Position numbers and translations under genes: made by a program | Source: Mycolicibacterium chubuense | GTDB taxonomy: Bacteria; Actinomycetota; Actinomycetes; Mycobacteriales; Mycobacteriaceae | Direction of reading: 5' to 3' | Length of the DNA stretch: 42,795 nucleotides | Assembly: GCF_001044255.1 (NCBI RefSeq) | Contig: NZ_JYNX01000096.1 | Span: forward strand, 8,163 to 50,957 | Part shown: positions 1 to 7,215 of the stretch, piece after piece | Layout of the letters: every line of letters begins with the position of its first letter | Position numbering within the stretch: the first letter of the stretch is position 1 | The notes under the pieces: generated by a model | Seen by the model: the letters and a program-made list of their open reading frames with translations, nothing else | Databases searched by the model: none | What the model was told of the DNA's origin: nothing

Positions 1-68
1 GCGGTCGCGGTGCCCTCGGTGCTGCTGTACCGGATCCTGACGTGCTGGCTGCCGGTGTTCATCGGCTG
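1..68 (+). pseudogene. Possible C-terminal fragment of a flippase-like (YbhN/PF03706 type) membrane protein joined to embC
   Basis: Read in frame 1, the first 60 or so bases encode PSVLLYRILTCWLPVFIG. This resembles the last membrane segment of the lysylphosphatidylglycerol-synthase-TM/flippase-like family, which typically has a VLLYRL..(F/Y)WLP...G pattern. That frame runs out at a stop near 168, and from about base 69 the clear homology is to EmbC in frame 3. In other EmbC proteins the IALGILLTWC segment follows an NNGLRPEP motif; here the residues before it are GVHRL. The homology is short and from memory. The join could be a real rearrangement or a sequencing or assembly chimera at a contig end. 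Confidence 0.35.
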
Positions 69-2138
69 CCGATCATCGCGCTGGGCATCCTGCTCACCTG
101 GTGCTCGGTGGAACGGGGCGTGGCCACCAGCCGGCTGCTACCCGTCGCGGTGGCCGTCATCATCGGGGCGTTGACGTTGTTCTCCGGACCCACCGGCATC
201 GCCGCGGTCGGCGCGCTGCTGGTCGCCATCGGACCGCTGAAAACCATTGTCGCCGCGCATGTCTCGCGGTTCGGATACTGGGCGCTGCTGGCCCCCATCG
301 CCGCCGCGGGCACGGTCACGATCTTCCTGATCTTCCGCGACCAGACGTTGGCCGCCGAACTGCAGGCCAGCAGCTTCAAGTCGGCCGTCGGCCCGAGCCT
401 GGCCTGGTTCGACGAGCACATCCGCTACTCGCGGCTGTTCACCACCAGCCCCGACGGTTCGGTGGCACGCCGGTTCGCGGTCCTGACGCTGCTGCTCGCG
501 CTCGCCGTGTCGGTGGCGATGTCGTTGCGCAAGGGCCGCATTCCCGGCACCGCCCTCGGTCCGAGCCGCCGCATCGTCGGCATCACGATCATCTCGTTCC
601 TGGCGATGATGTTCACCCCGACCAAGTGGACGCACCACTTCGGGGTGTTCGCCGGGCTGGCCGGATCCCTCGGCGCACTGGCCGCCGTCGCGGTCTCCGC
701 CGCCGCGATGCGCTCACGCCGCAACCGCACCGTGTTCGCCGCGGCCGTGCTGTTCATCGCCGCGCTGTCGTTCGCGACCGTCAACGGCTGGTGGTACGTC
801 TCGAACTTCGGTGTGCCGTGGTCGAATTCGTTCCCCGAGTGGCACTTCGGCTTCACCACGATCCTGCTCGGCTTCTCCGTGCTCGCCCTGCTGGTCGCCG
901 CGTGGCTGCACTTCTCCGGCCGCGACGGCGCCCCGGAGGACGAGCCGCGGCGGTGGCGGGGCATCGGGCGGGCGCCCCTGGCGATCGCGACGTGGGCGCT
1001 GGTGGTCTTCGAGGTCGGGTCACTGACCCTGGCGATGACGGGCCAGTACCCGGCGTGGACCGTCGGCCGCTCCAACCTCGAAGCCCTGACCGGGAAGACG
1101 TGCGGCATGGCCGAGGACGTCATGGTCGAACAGGACCCCAACGCCGGCATCCTGACCCCCGTGGGTGTGCCCGTCCGCGACTCACTGGGCGCGGCGCGGT
1201 CAGAGGGCTTCAGCGCCAACGGTATTCCGTCGGACGTCTCCGCCGACCCGGTGATGGAACAACCCGGCTCGGACAACTTCGCCGACAGCGACAGCGGCGT
1301 GGTTTCCGGCAGCGAGGCGGGCACCGAGGGCGGCACGATCGCTGCGGCCGGCATCAACGGCTCCCGCGCGCGGCTGCCCTACGGGCTCGACCCCGCCCGC
1401 GTCCCCGTGCTCGGCAGCTGGCGCAGCGGCATCCAGCAGCCGGCGTTCCTGCGGTCGGCCTGGTACCAGCTGCCCCCGGGCTGGAGCGAGGGCGACCGCT
1501 CCGACTCGCTGCTGGTGGTGTCCGCGGCGGGCCGGTTCGACCCGAGCGACGTCGCGGTGCAGTGGGCCACCACCGGTGACGACCCGGCCGGCAGCATCGG
1601 CTTCGCCGACGTCGGCGCTTCCCCGGCGTGGCGGAACCTGCGCGCGCCGCTCAGCGCGATCCCCGCCGACGCCACCCGGGTGCGCTTGGTCGCGACCGAT
1701 GACGACCTGAGCCCGACGCACTGGATCGCGCTGACCCCGCCCCGCATCCCCCAGCTGCGCACCCTGCAGGACGTCGTGGGGTCCTCGGATCCGGTGCTGC
1801 TGGACTGGCTGGTCGGGCTGGCGTTCCCGTGCCAGCGCCCGTTCGGGCACCGCAACGGCGTCGTCGAGGTGCCCAAGTGGCGGATCATGCCCGACCGCTT
1901 CGGCGCCGAGGCCAACTCGCCGGTGATGGACTACCTGGGCGGCGGACCGCTCGGCATCACCGAGCTCCTGCTGCGCGCCACGACGGTGCCGACCTACCTG
2001 AAGTACGACTGGTTCCGCGACTGGGGCGCGCTGCAGCAGCTCACGCCGTACTACCCGGGCGCCCAACCCGCCCGGCTCGAGCTCGGTTCGGCAACGCGCA
2101 GCGGTCTGTGGAGCCCGGCGCCGCTGCGGCTGAGCTAG
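3..2138 (+). CDS. embC: Arabinosyltransferase EmbC, 5'-truncated (C-terminal half only)
   Basis: EmbC is a GT-C arabinosyltransferase that extends the arabinan of lipoarabinomannan, using decaprenyl-phosphoarabinose on the outer face of the plasma membrane. Recognisable EmbC homology starts at about base 69 (IALGILLTWCSVERG) and runs to the TAG at 2136. It covers the later membrane helices, including FTPTKWTHHFGVFAGLAGS and [13 protein letters not shown], and the periplasmic carbohydrate-binding C-terminal domain (GLDPARVPVLGSWR, PPRIPQL, YDWFRDWG). The N-terminal half, which carries the catalytic DD loop, is absent from the window. The sequence just upstream of base 69 is not EmbC-like, so this copy may be a true 5' deletion. 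The frame is open to the window edge, so the true start cannot be placed. A 5-kb insertion follows the stop codon. Confidence 0.85.
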   Translation, partial: GRGALGAAVPDPDVLAAGVHRLPIIALGILLTWCSVERGVATSRLLPVAVAVIIGALTLFSGPTGIAAVGALLVAIGPLKTIVAAHVSRFGYWALLAPIAAAGTVTIFLIFRDQTLAAELQASSFKSAVGPSLAWFDEHIRYSRLFTTSPDGSVARRFAVLTLLLALAVSVAMSLRKGRIPGTALGPSRRIVGITIISFLAMMFTPTKWTHHFGVFAGLAGSLGALAAVAVSAAAMRSRRNRTVFAAAVLFIAALSFATVNGWWYVSNFGVPWSNSFPEWHFGFTTILLGFSVLALLVAAWLHFSGRDGAPEDEPRRWRGIGRAPLAIATWALVVFEVGSLTLAMTGQYPAWTVGRSNLEALTGKTCGMAEDVMVEQDPNAGILTPVGVPVRDSLGAARSEGFSANGIPSDVSADPVMEQPGSDNFADSDSGVVSGSEAGTEGGTIAAAGINGSRARLPYGLDPARVPVLGSWRSGIQQPAFLRSAWYQLPPGWSEGDRSDSLLVVSAAGRFDPSDVAVQWATTGDDPAGSIGFADVGASPAWRNLRAPLSAIPADATRVRLVATDDDLSPTHWIALTPPRIPQLRTLQDVVGSSDPVLLDWLVGLAFPCQRPFGHRNGVVEVPKWRIMPDRFGAEANSPVMDYLGGGPLGITELLLRATTVPTYLKYDWFRDWGALQQLTPYYPGAQPARLELGSATRSGLWSPAPLRLS

Positions 2139-2145
2139 ACCCGTT

Positions 2146-2169
2146 TACCATCGAGCCTCTTGCCTGCCC
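2146..2169 (+). repeat. Left 24-nt direct repeat flanking the insertion (altered copy of the embA start region)
   Basis: This 24-mer begins TACCATCGAGCCTC and ends CTGCCC. It matches 7192-7215 at 22 of 24 positions, and similarity stops abruptly on both sides of both copies. It lies 7 nt after the embC stop. One of the two mismatches turns the embA GTG start codon into TTG. It could be an attL/attR-like core, a long target-site duplication, or a duplication made by recombination. Confidence 0.75.
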
Positions 2170-2264
2170 AAGCGCAACAATTTCCCTTCACGGGACCCGT
2201 CAAAGGGCAAAGCCGCGTCATGAGCGTTAGCCGACTTGGCACACTGCGCCAGAAGTATCTTTAG
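2160..2264 (+). CDS. Possible 34-residue leaderless ORF (remnant of duplicated embA start)
   Basis: The left repeat copies the embA -10-like box TACCAT and the start position, but the codon is TTG instead of GTG. Reading from 2160 gives a 34-codon frame with no embA similarity beyond the repeat, ending at the TAG at 2262. It could be translated as a short leader upstream of the large gene, or be a fortuitous by-product of the insertion. I favour the latter. Confidence 0.15.
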   Translation: MPAQAQQFPFTGPVKGQSRVMSVSRLGTLRQKYL

Positions 2265-2267
2265 ACT
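2262..2267 (+). promoter_or_regulatory. Candidate -10 box (TAGACT) for a leaderless transcript of the large inserted gene
   Basis: TAGACT fits the mycobacterial TANNNT -10 consensus and ends 7 nt before the ATG at 2275, the spacing expected when transcription starts on the start codon. There is no Shine-Dalgarno sequence before that ATG, which agrees with a leaderless start. TTGGCA at 2236 is a possible but over-spaced (20 nt) -35. Confidence 0.4.
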
Positions 2268-2274
2268 TATTCGA

Positions 2275-5200
2275 ATGAGCCAAGATGGGGGACAGACGGC
2301 CACACAGGACGCGTCGGACACGCCAACAGCCGATGCAATGGAACTGATTCGATCTCACTTCGCCGGCGCAACGGTCGAACTTATCCGACCTCTGTCTGGT
2401 GGCAAGTCGGGCGCCCAAGTTCTGTTGATAGATCTCACAGACGCCACGCAAAGACGTGACGGGCAATATGTGGCCAAGGTTCAAGCCGCGAGGACCGCGC
2501 ACGGCAACCCCAACGAACGGTTCCGCACGCTGGGGGCCTACACGCTCGGGCATACGCCTGAAATACCGCTTATTGAGGTGAAAGATGGCGTCTCCGTAGA
2601 GCTATATGATCTCGCTGGCTTCAGCACTAAAACCACGCGTACCTTCCGAGAAGTACGTAATCAGAACGACAAACAGCATATTTTGTCCGAACTGGTGCTG
2701 GGGCTCATAAGCGACCAATTTGATGTTGAATCTCGACGGGCATCCTATGATATCTCGCCTATTGACATCCTTCAGGAGTGGTTAGGTGAGAAGTTTTGGA
2801 CCACTGAGCGTTACAAGAAACTATCCAGCGGCACTTCAATAGGTTTCGCGGACGAAGCGAAAGTCTTTCTATTTGCCGCAGAGCTGCTGCCAAACCCCAT
2901 TTCTATCATTTCCGAGCTGGCGAAGCAGGATCACGCGCGCGTGGGTGTCATTGCCGGGTTGAACCACGGCGATCTTCACACAGCGAATATACTTGTTCAA
3001 GGTAGCACTCTCTCCACGCAAGTGCACCATTGGATCATCGACGCTAACTGGGCGGATGAATCTCCGCTTCTATACGACTATTCTTACCTCGAAGTGTCAC
3101 TGATCCTCGACTCGCTATCATCTTCGACTCATCTCGAAATTCTGTCGGTTTTGAGATCGATCAACAAACAGAATGGGAACGAACATCAATTCGATCTCGG
3201 GCATACGGACCTTATTAGCAACATCTGCACAATTAGAGATATTGTTTGTGGTTACCTTGAGGAACACCAGCAACGGCGTGCCGACGTCTGGCAGCAGCAA
3301 CTCCTGCTGTCGCGAATAGCCGCTGGCTTGAATTGGGCGTCGAAGCCTATGGACGCGAACCAAAGGTCCGTGGGTTTCCTGTACGCCTGTTGGGCTCTGC
3401 GCGACTGGCTCACTCGGTACTTGCCCGACTACTGGCAGTCCGCGGCCACGATAGCCGACAAGGGGTCGACCGCGGTTCGTGTAAAAGAAGCCGACGTATC
3501 GGTTGAGGACGGTGAGGCGAAGCTACGTCACTATTGGGAACTACTTCAGTCGATTCCCACAGACACCGATTTGATCATCGTCACGGGCAGAGTTCGTCAC
3601 CTGAGCTCGCGCATCGAAACGCTGGCCACAATGAGGATCGCAGCAGTAGTAGATCTTGACCCGGACAGCGACACGGAGGGACTGCTCGGCGCGCTCGGCG
3701 ACTACCTCCGAGTGAGTCGCCGTCTCAATGTGTTCGGCTCGAACGAGAACTTCGTGAGTACCAGGCGTTCGACAAACTGGTTAATGGCCAACGGCTGGAG
3801 CACGCGATCCGAGGCGACAGCCGATGAAGTAACCCAGTGGCGTCGCGGCGGGTACCTGGCTCGCGTTCGTCGCGTGATAGACAGTACGGTCGCCGCGAGC
3901 ACATCGAGATCTGTGTATGTGCTGTCAATAAGAGACGAAACGACACGGGATATGGCGCTCAGAGTTTTAGAGTACATCGACGAAACATACTCGGGCATTG
4001 TCGAGCAGATTGACCTTTCCGCGACAATCGCGTCGCCATTCTCCGTACACCGCTTTGTCGATGCGCGCGAGAATGCAATACTCTCCGACGTTTCGAATTC
4101 AGCTGTTCGTATACCAGGTAGTAACGGGCGGGTTGAGGTCGATGTCGTCACGCTTCACCGGTATGAAGCGGACCTCGAGCTGCTTCACGATCAAATCCTG
4201 ACGCGCCCAAGTTCCGCATCTTCCGCAGGGTTGGTCGATGAGTTCTGGCGCGGACGCCCACCGACGTGGGACGAGATAGCCGCCGGCATCGATATCCGCC
4301 GCCAAGAAGAAGCGACTTTCATCGACACATGCCGCAAAGCTATTAATGAGGGCCGATCAACGATTCTGCGTTTGGACCACTCCCCCGGTGCAGGCGCGAC
4401 CACGCTGGTAAGACGAGTTGCTTGGGAACTCATGACAGAGATGCCTGTGGCTCTGGTAAGTAAGTTCGGGGACACAACTGGCGAGCTGATTGCCGAGATT
4501 TCTACTCTAGCAGACTTACCGGTGCTGGTATTCGCTGAGAGCGCCGTGGTCTCCGAGTCTGACCGAGACGCACTATTCGAGTCAATTACAGGCAACCACG
4601 GGAAAGCGACCATAGTCTGGATCAACCGGACCACGTCGCCCTCGAATCGGGCTATGCAACTCATAGATCCGATGACTCGGACGGAAAGTGCAAGCTTCAT
4701 TCACGCATTCTCTGAGTTGAGTCAACACGCGGATTCCCGTGCCGACCTCCAGTCGCTGTTGACTAACTATGATTCCCAGCCCAAGCAGTTTCATTCGCCC
4801 TTCTATTACGGCTTAACGGCGTTCGAGCGCGACTTCAACGGAATTGAAGATTTTGTTACCAATCATCTGCATAACCTAGGCCCTCTTCAGATAAAGATCG
4901 CGCAGTATCTCGCACTTGTCACTCGCTTTAGCCAGGTAGGACTATACCCAGAGATAGTTCGGAGATGGCTTGGCAGGCCAGAGCGTCCACCGCACGAGAT
5001 AACTGACGAGTATTTGGTCGAGCTGCTCGGAGCCGACTTAAGACATTTAGTCGTGTCGGATGGCTTTGCTTATCGGTTGCTTCATCCCATTATTGCCGAC
5101 GGTGTACTAAGTTACTATCATGACAAATACGGGCAACTAAGCTTGGCTCAAATCTCCGTGCGTCTAATTGAGCAAGTGCATGATGTTCTGGGTGAAAGCA

Positions 5201-7014
5201 GTGAGCCCGCTCGGTCACTTCTTCGAAGCATCTTTATTACTCGATCCGGGGAGTTCCGCCGTGATGGCTTTTCCGAACTGGTTGGGAAATTCTCGCCAGA
5301 AGAAGGGCAGTTAGTATTCGAAAAACTTACCGATAAGTTCCCAAACGAACCTCATTTCTGGAACCATCGGGGCAGGTTCCACATTTACAAGGTGCGTGGA
5401 GATTACGAGACTGCGGAGTCATATCTAGAACGGGCAGTAGATACCGCGTCTGCCAACTCGAAGGGGACACACCTTCACACCTTGGGGATGGTTCGCAGGC
5501 TATGGGTCGAGCGGCAGATCGCCACAATCGCTTCTGGAGATGAAGGTCTTAAAGGCGTTGCACTGATCGAAGTTCTCAGGCCGACGTACGACTCCGCGAT
5601 GACGGCCTTCCAAGAATCGCGAACATTAGGTTCCGGCTCAAATTATTCTTGGGTAACGCCAATCCAGCTAACAAATACCGTCGTTGAGTTTTTGATAAAG
5701 CAGTCTGGCGCAAGCAATCTTCACGAACTACTGGAAACGACAGGTGAGGTAAGTGACTGGGTCGCCGACCAGATGCATCAAGCGGAGAGTTTGCTTGACG
5801 TCGTGCGGGTGGACTCCCTGGAGCGCACCCATGACCGCGACTATTACGTCGAACTCAGCGGGAAGATTGACGCGCTATATGGGGACGTTGATACGCTGAT
5901 TGAGCAGTGGCAAAGCATTCGGGATTCCGGAGCCGGAAACTCTGCGACGCTCGGCTGCTCAATGGCTCGGGCCGTATTCTCGTCGTCGGGCCGTTCATGG
6001 GCTCACGTCGATGAAGCGCGCGCGCGTCAACTCGCCGAGATGCTACAACCTGCTGTCGATTCGGGAACGGCATCCGACGCTGACCTCAGAACATGGATCC
6101 AGGCATACCGACGTTTGCCGGAATACTCCAGTTCTGCGGCTTTGGAGCGGGTTACGTATTACGCGTCAGAACGGAATTCTGTCGATGGCGCTTATTATGC
6201 CTACGTATTGTCGTTCCAGCTTTGGGCGAACGGTGGGCTAGTCGATCAAAATCGCGTGAGGCATTATCTTGACCTCTGCAAGCGTTCAACTCGAGACCGT
6301 CGGCAAGATTGGAGCTACGAGTGGATCTCCGTAAGCGGCAAGGCAGAGATCGTGCACTTCAGCGAGTTGGGTCGGTGGACACGCGACCGACGGCAAGTCT
6401 GGTCGCAGTCGGAGAAGCTTGGTCGAGTCCGCGGCGTTATCGAAGACGTTGACGACTATCGGAGTGGCTACACGCGCGTCGGCAAGGGCACCTTGACTGC
6501 CTTCTTTGCCCCTCAAGGTGAGGTATTGGCTTCTCGGGACATCAACGAACGTGCCGACTTTTATCTGGGCTTTAGTTACAGCGGCCTACGCGGGTGGTCG
6601 GTCAAACTGATTACCGACAAGAACGATCAGTCAGACAGCGATCGCTCGGCCGAAAACCTTGAGTACTCGCGTGTTCAGAGTTCAGCAGTTGCTGCACCTG
6701 CTAGTCCGAAGAGCATTGACAATGCGCCGACTACAGAAATCTCGGAATCGGCGCCTGTGGACACCTCGTCTCTTTCGGAATTGGACCGAAAAATAAGGGC
6801 TTTCTTGGCTCAAGTATGCCACGAACACCCAGGGGGTATCTTCGCTGGCGAGCTAAGCACCTTGGGAAATCTTCTTATTCAACAGTTTGGCGTTGCGGAA
6901 TACCGGCAGTTTAAGTCCAAGTCGAAAACCTTGCATGCGGGAATACGACGACTGGGTTTCGAACTGCTGGCATCTGACGTCGGCTACTCGATAAAGCCTA
7001 TCGATTCTTACTGA
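2275..7014 (+). CDS. Giant SAMD9-like STAND NTPase with N-terminal APH/kinase-like domain (putative anti-phage protein)
   Basis: About 1,579 residues from ATG 2275; an in-frame TTG at 2236 would add 13 non-conserved residues. Visible parts: (1) residues ~20-300, an aminoglycoside-phosphotransferase/kinase-like domain with the loop HGDLHTAN (H231, D233, N238) and a second acidic site in IIDANWAD (D256). (2) Residues ~430-650, an alpha/beta region of unclear type, possibly a degenerate SIR2-like domain. (3) FWRGRPPTW (657-665) followed by Walker A GAGATT (705-710), a pairing reminiscent of SAMD9 STAND proteins, with the hydrophobic strand PVLVFAE as a possible Walker B. (4) Helical/TPR-like repeats, clearest at ~1013-1075. 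(5) FYLGFS (1429-1434, counting F as 1429) in an OB-like domain. (6) Residues ~1500-1579, winged-helix/LOTUS-like. No signal peptide or membrane segment was seen, so it is probably cytoplasmic. Composition differs from its neighbours, suggesting transfer. An immune role is inferred from family resemblance only. Confidence 0.7.
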   Translation: MSQDGGQTATQDASDTPTADAMELIRSHFAGATVELIRPLSGGKSGAQVLLIDLTDATQRRDGQYVAKVQAARTAHGNPNERFRTLGAYTLGHTPEIPLIEVKDGVSVELYDLAGFSTKTTRTFREVRNQNDKQHILSELVLGLISDQFDVESRRASYDISPIDILQEWLGEKFWTTERYKKLSSGTSIGFADEAKVFLFAAELLPNPISIISELAKQDHARVGVIAGLNHGDLHTANILVQGSTLSTQVHHWIIDANWADESPLLYDYSYLEVSLILDSLSSSTHLEILSVLRSINKQNGNEHQFDLGHTDLISNICTIRDIVCGYLEEHQQRRADVWQQQLLLSRIAAGLNWASKPMDANQRSVGFLYACWALRDWLTRYLPDYWQSAATIADKGSTAVRVKEADVSVEDGEAKLRHYWELLQSIPTDTDLIIVTGRVRHLSSRIETLATMRIAAVVDLDPDSDTEGLLGALGDYLRVSRRLNVFGSNENFVSTRRSTNWLMANGWSTRSEATADEVTQWRRGGYLARVRRVIDSTVAASTSRSVYVLSIRDETTRDMALRVLEYIDETYSGIVEQIDLSATIASPFSVHRFVDARENAILSDVSNSAVRIPGSNGRVEVDVVTLHRYEADLELLHDQILTRPSSASSAGLVDEFWRGRPPTWDEIAAGIDIRRQEEATFIDTCRKAINEGRSTILRLDHSPGAGATTLVRRVAWELMTEMPVALVSKFGDTTGELIAEISTLADLPVLVFAESAVVSESDRDALFESITGNHGKATIVWINRTTSPSNRAMQLIDPMTRTESASFIHAFSELSQHADSRADLQSLLTNYDSQPKQFHSPFYYGLTAFERDFNGIEDFVTNHLHNLGPLQIKIAQYLALVTRFSQVGLYPEIVRRWLGRPERPPHEITDEYLVELLGADLRHLVVSDGFAYRLLHPIIADGVLSYYHDKYGQLSLAQISVRLIEQVHDVLGESSEPARSLLRSIFITRSGEFRRDGFSELVGKFSPEEGQLVFEKLTDKFPNEPHFWNHRGRFHIYKVRGDYETAESYLERAVDTASANSKGTHLHTLGMVRRLWVERQIATIASGDEGLKGVALIEVLRPTYDSAMTAFQESRTLGSGSNYSWVTPIQLTNTVVEFLIKQSGASNLHELLETTGEVSDWVADQMHQAESLLDVVRVDSLERTHDRDYYVELSGKIDALYGDVDTLIEQWQSIRDSGAGNSATLGCSMARAVFSSSGRSWAHVDEARARQLAEMLQPAVDSGTASDADLRTWIQAYRRLPEYSSSAALERVTYYASERNSVDGAYYAYVLSFQLWANGGLVDQNRVRHYLDLCKRSTRDRRQDWSYEWISVSGKAEIVHFSELGRWTRDRRQVWSQSEKLGRVRGVIEDVDDYRSGYTRVGKGTLTAFFAPQGEVLASRDINERADFYLGFSYSGLRGWSVKLITDKNDQSDSDRSAENLEYSRVQSSAVAAPASPKSIDNAPTTEISESAPVDTSSLSELDRKIRAFLAQVCHEHPGGIFAGELSTLGNLLIQQFGVAEYRQFKSKSKTLHAGIRRLGFELLASDVGYSIKPIDSY

Positions 7015-7191
7015 CCGCTCAGCTGCCAACCGGGGAGCCCTTCTCCAGCGATTCGGATCGACGGCGCAACCCGTCGACATCGCCAAGCCGCAGCGGCACG
7101 CGCCATGGGCCATACTCGCCGTGGCAGCTTTCCTCCTTCGTGACTTAAGTACCTTGCGGCACGCCATATGTCTGGCCAAAGATTCGTCGCC
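7015..7191 (+). other. Non-coding 3' end of the insertion, upstream of embA
   Basis: These 177 bases separate the stop of the large gene from the right repeat. I see no convincing gene or clear terminator hairpin here. The first 120 or so bases are GC-rich, unlike the gene before them, so they may have a different origin, either native intergenic DNA or part of the element. Any -35 element for embA must now come from this stretch. Confidence 0.5.
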
Positions 7192-7197
7192 TACCAT
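7192..7197 (+). promoter_or_regulatory. Candidate -10 box (TACCAT) for leaderless embA
   Basis: TACCAT fits TANNNT and lies 8 nt before the GTG start of embA at 7206. No Shine-Dalgarno sequence precedes that start. The box is part of the right direct repeat and is duplicated at 2146-2151, so the insertion kept a copy of this element directly before embA. Confidence 0.45.
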
Positions 7198-7215
7198 CGA
7201 GCCTCGTGTCTGCCC
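7192..7215 (+). repeat. Right 24-nt direct repeat flanking the insertion (spans the embA start codon)
   Basis: This copy matches 2146-2169 at 22 of 24 positions and contains the embA GTG (7206-7208) plus the next two codons. It is presumably the native sequence, since it is joined in frame to intact embA. Collapsing the two copies would restore an embC-embA gap of about 21 nt. Confidence 0.75.

Larger units (their letters stand above)
2146..7191 (+). mobile_element. Inserted 5,046-bp segment between embC and embA
   Basis: In mycobacteria embC and embA are normally adjacent, separated by under about 100 bp. Here about 5 kb lies between them, measured from one direct repeat to the next. The segment is visibly richer in A and T than its neighbours and uses codons such as ATA, TTA and AAA that are rare in the flanking genes. 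It carries one large conflict-type gene. No integrase, transposase, tRNA or terminal inverted repeat was seen inside it. The element is therefore inferred from synteny, composition and the flanking repeats, and its mobility mechanism is unknown. Confidence 0.6.

Noticed and set aside
2139-7205. An integrase, transposase or terminal inverted repeats in the insertion
   Set aside because: I looked on both strands and found only the large gene and short shadow frames; nothing supports an insertion sequence or prophage.
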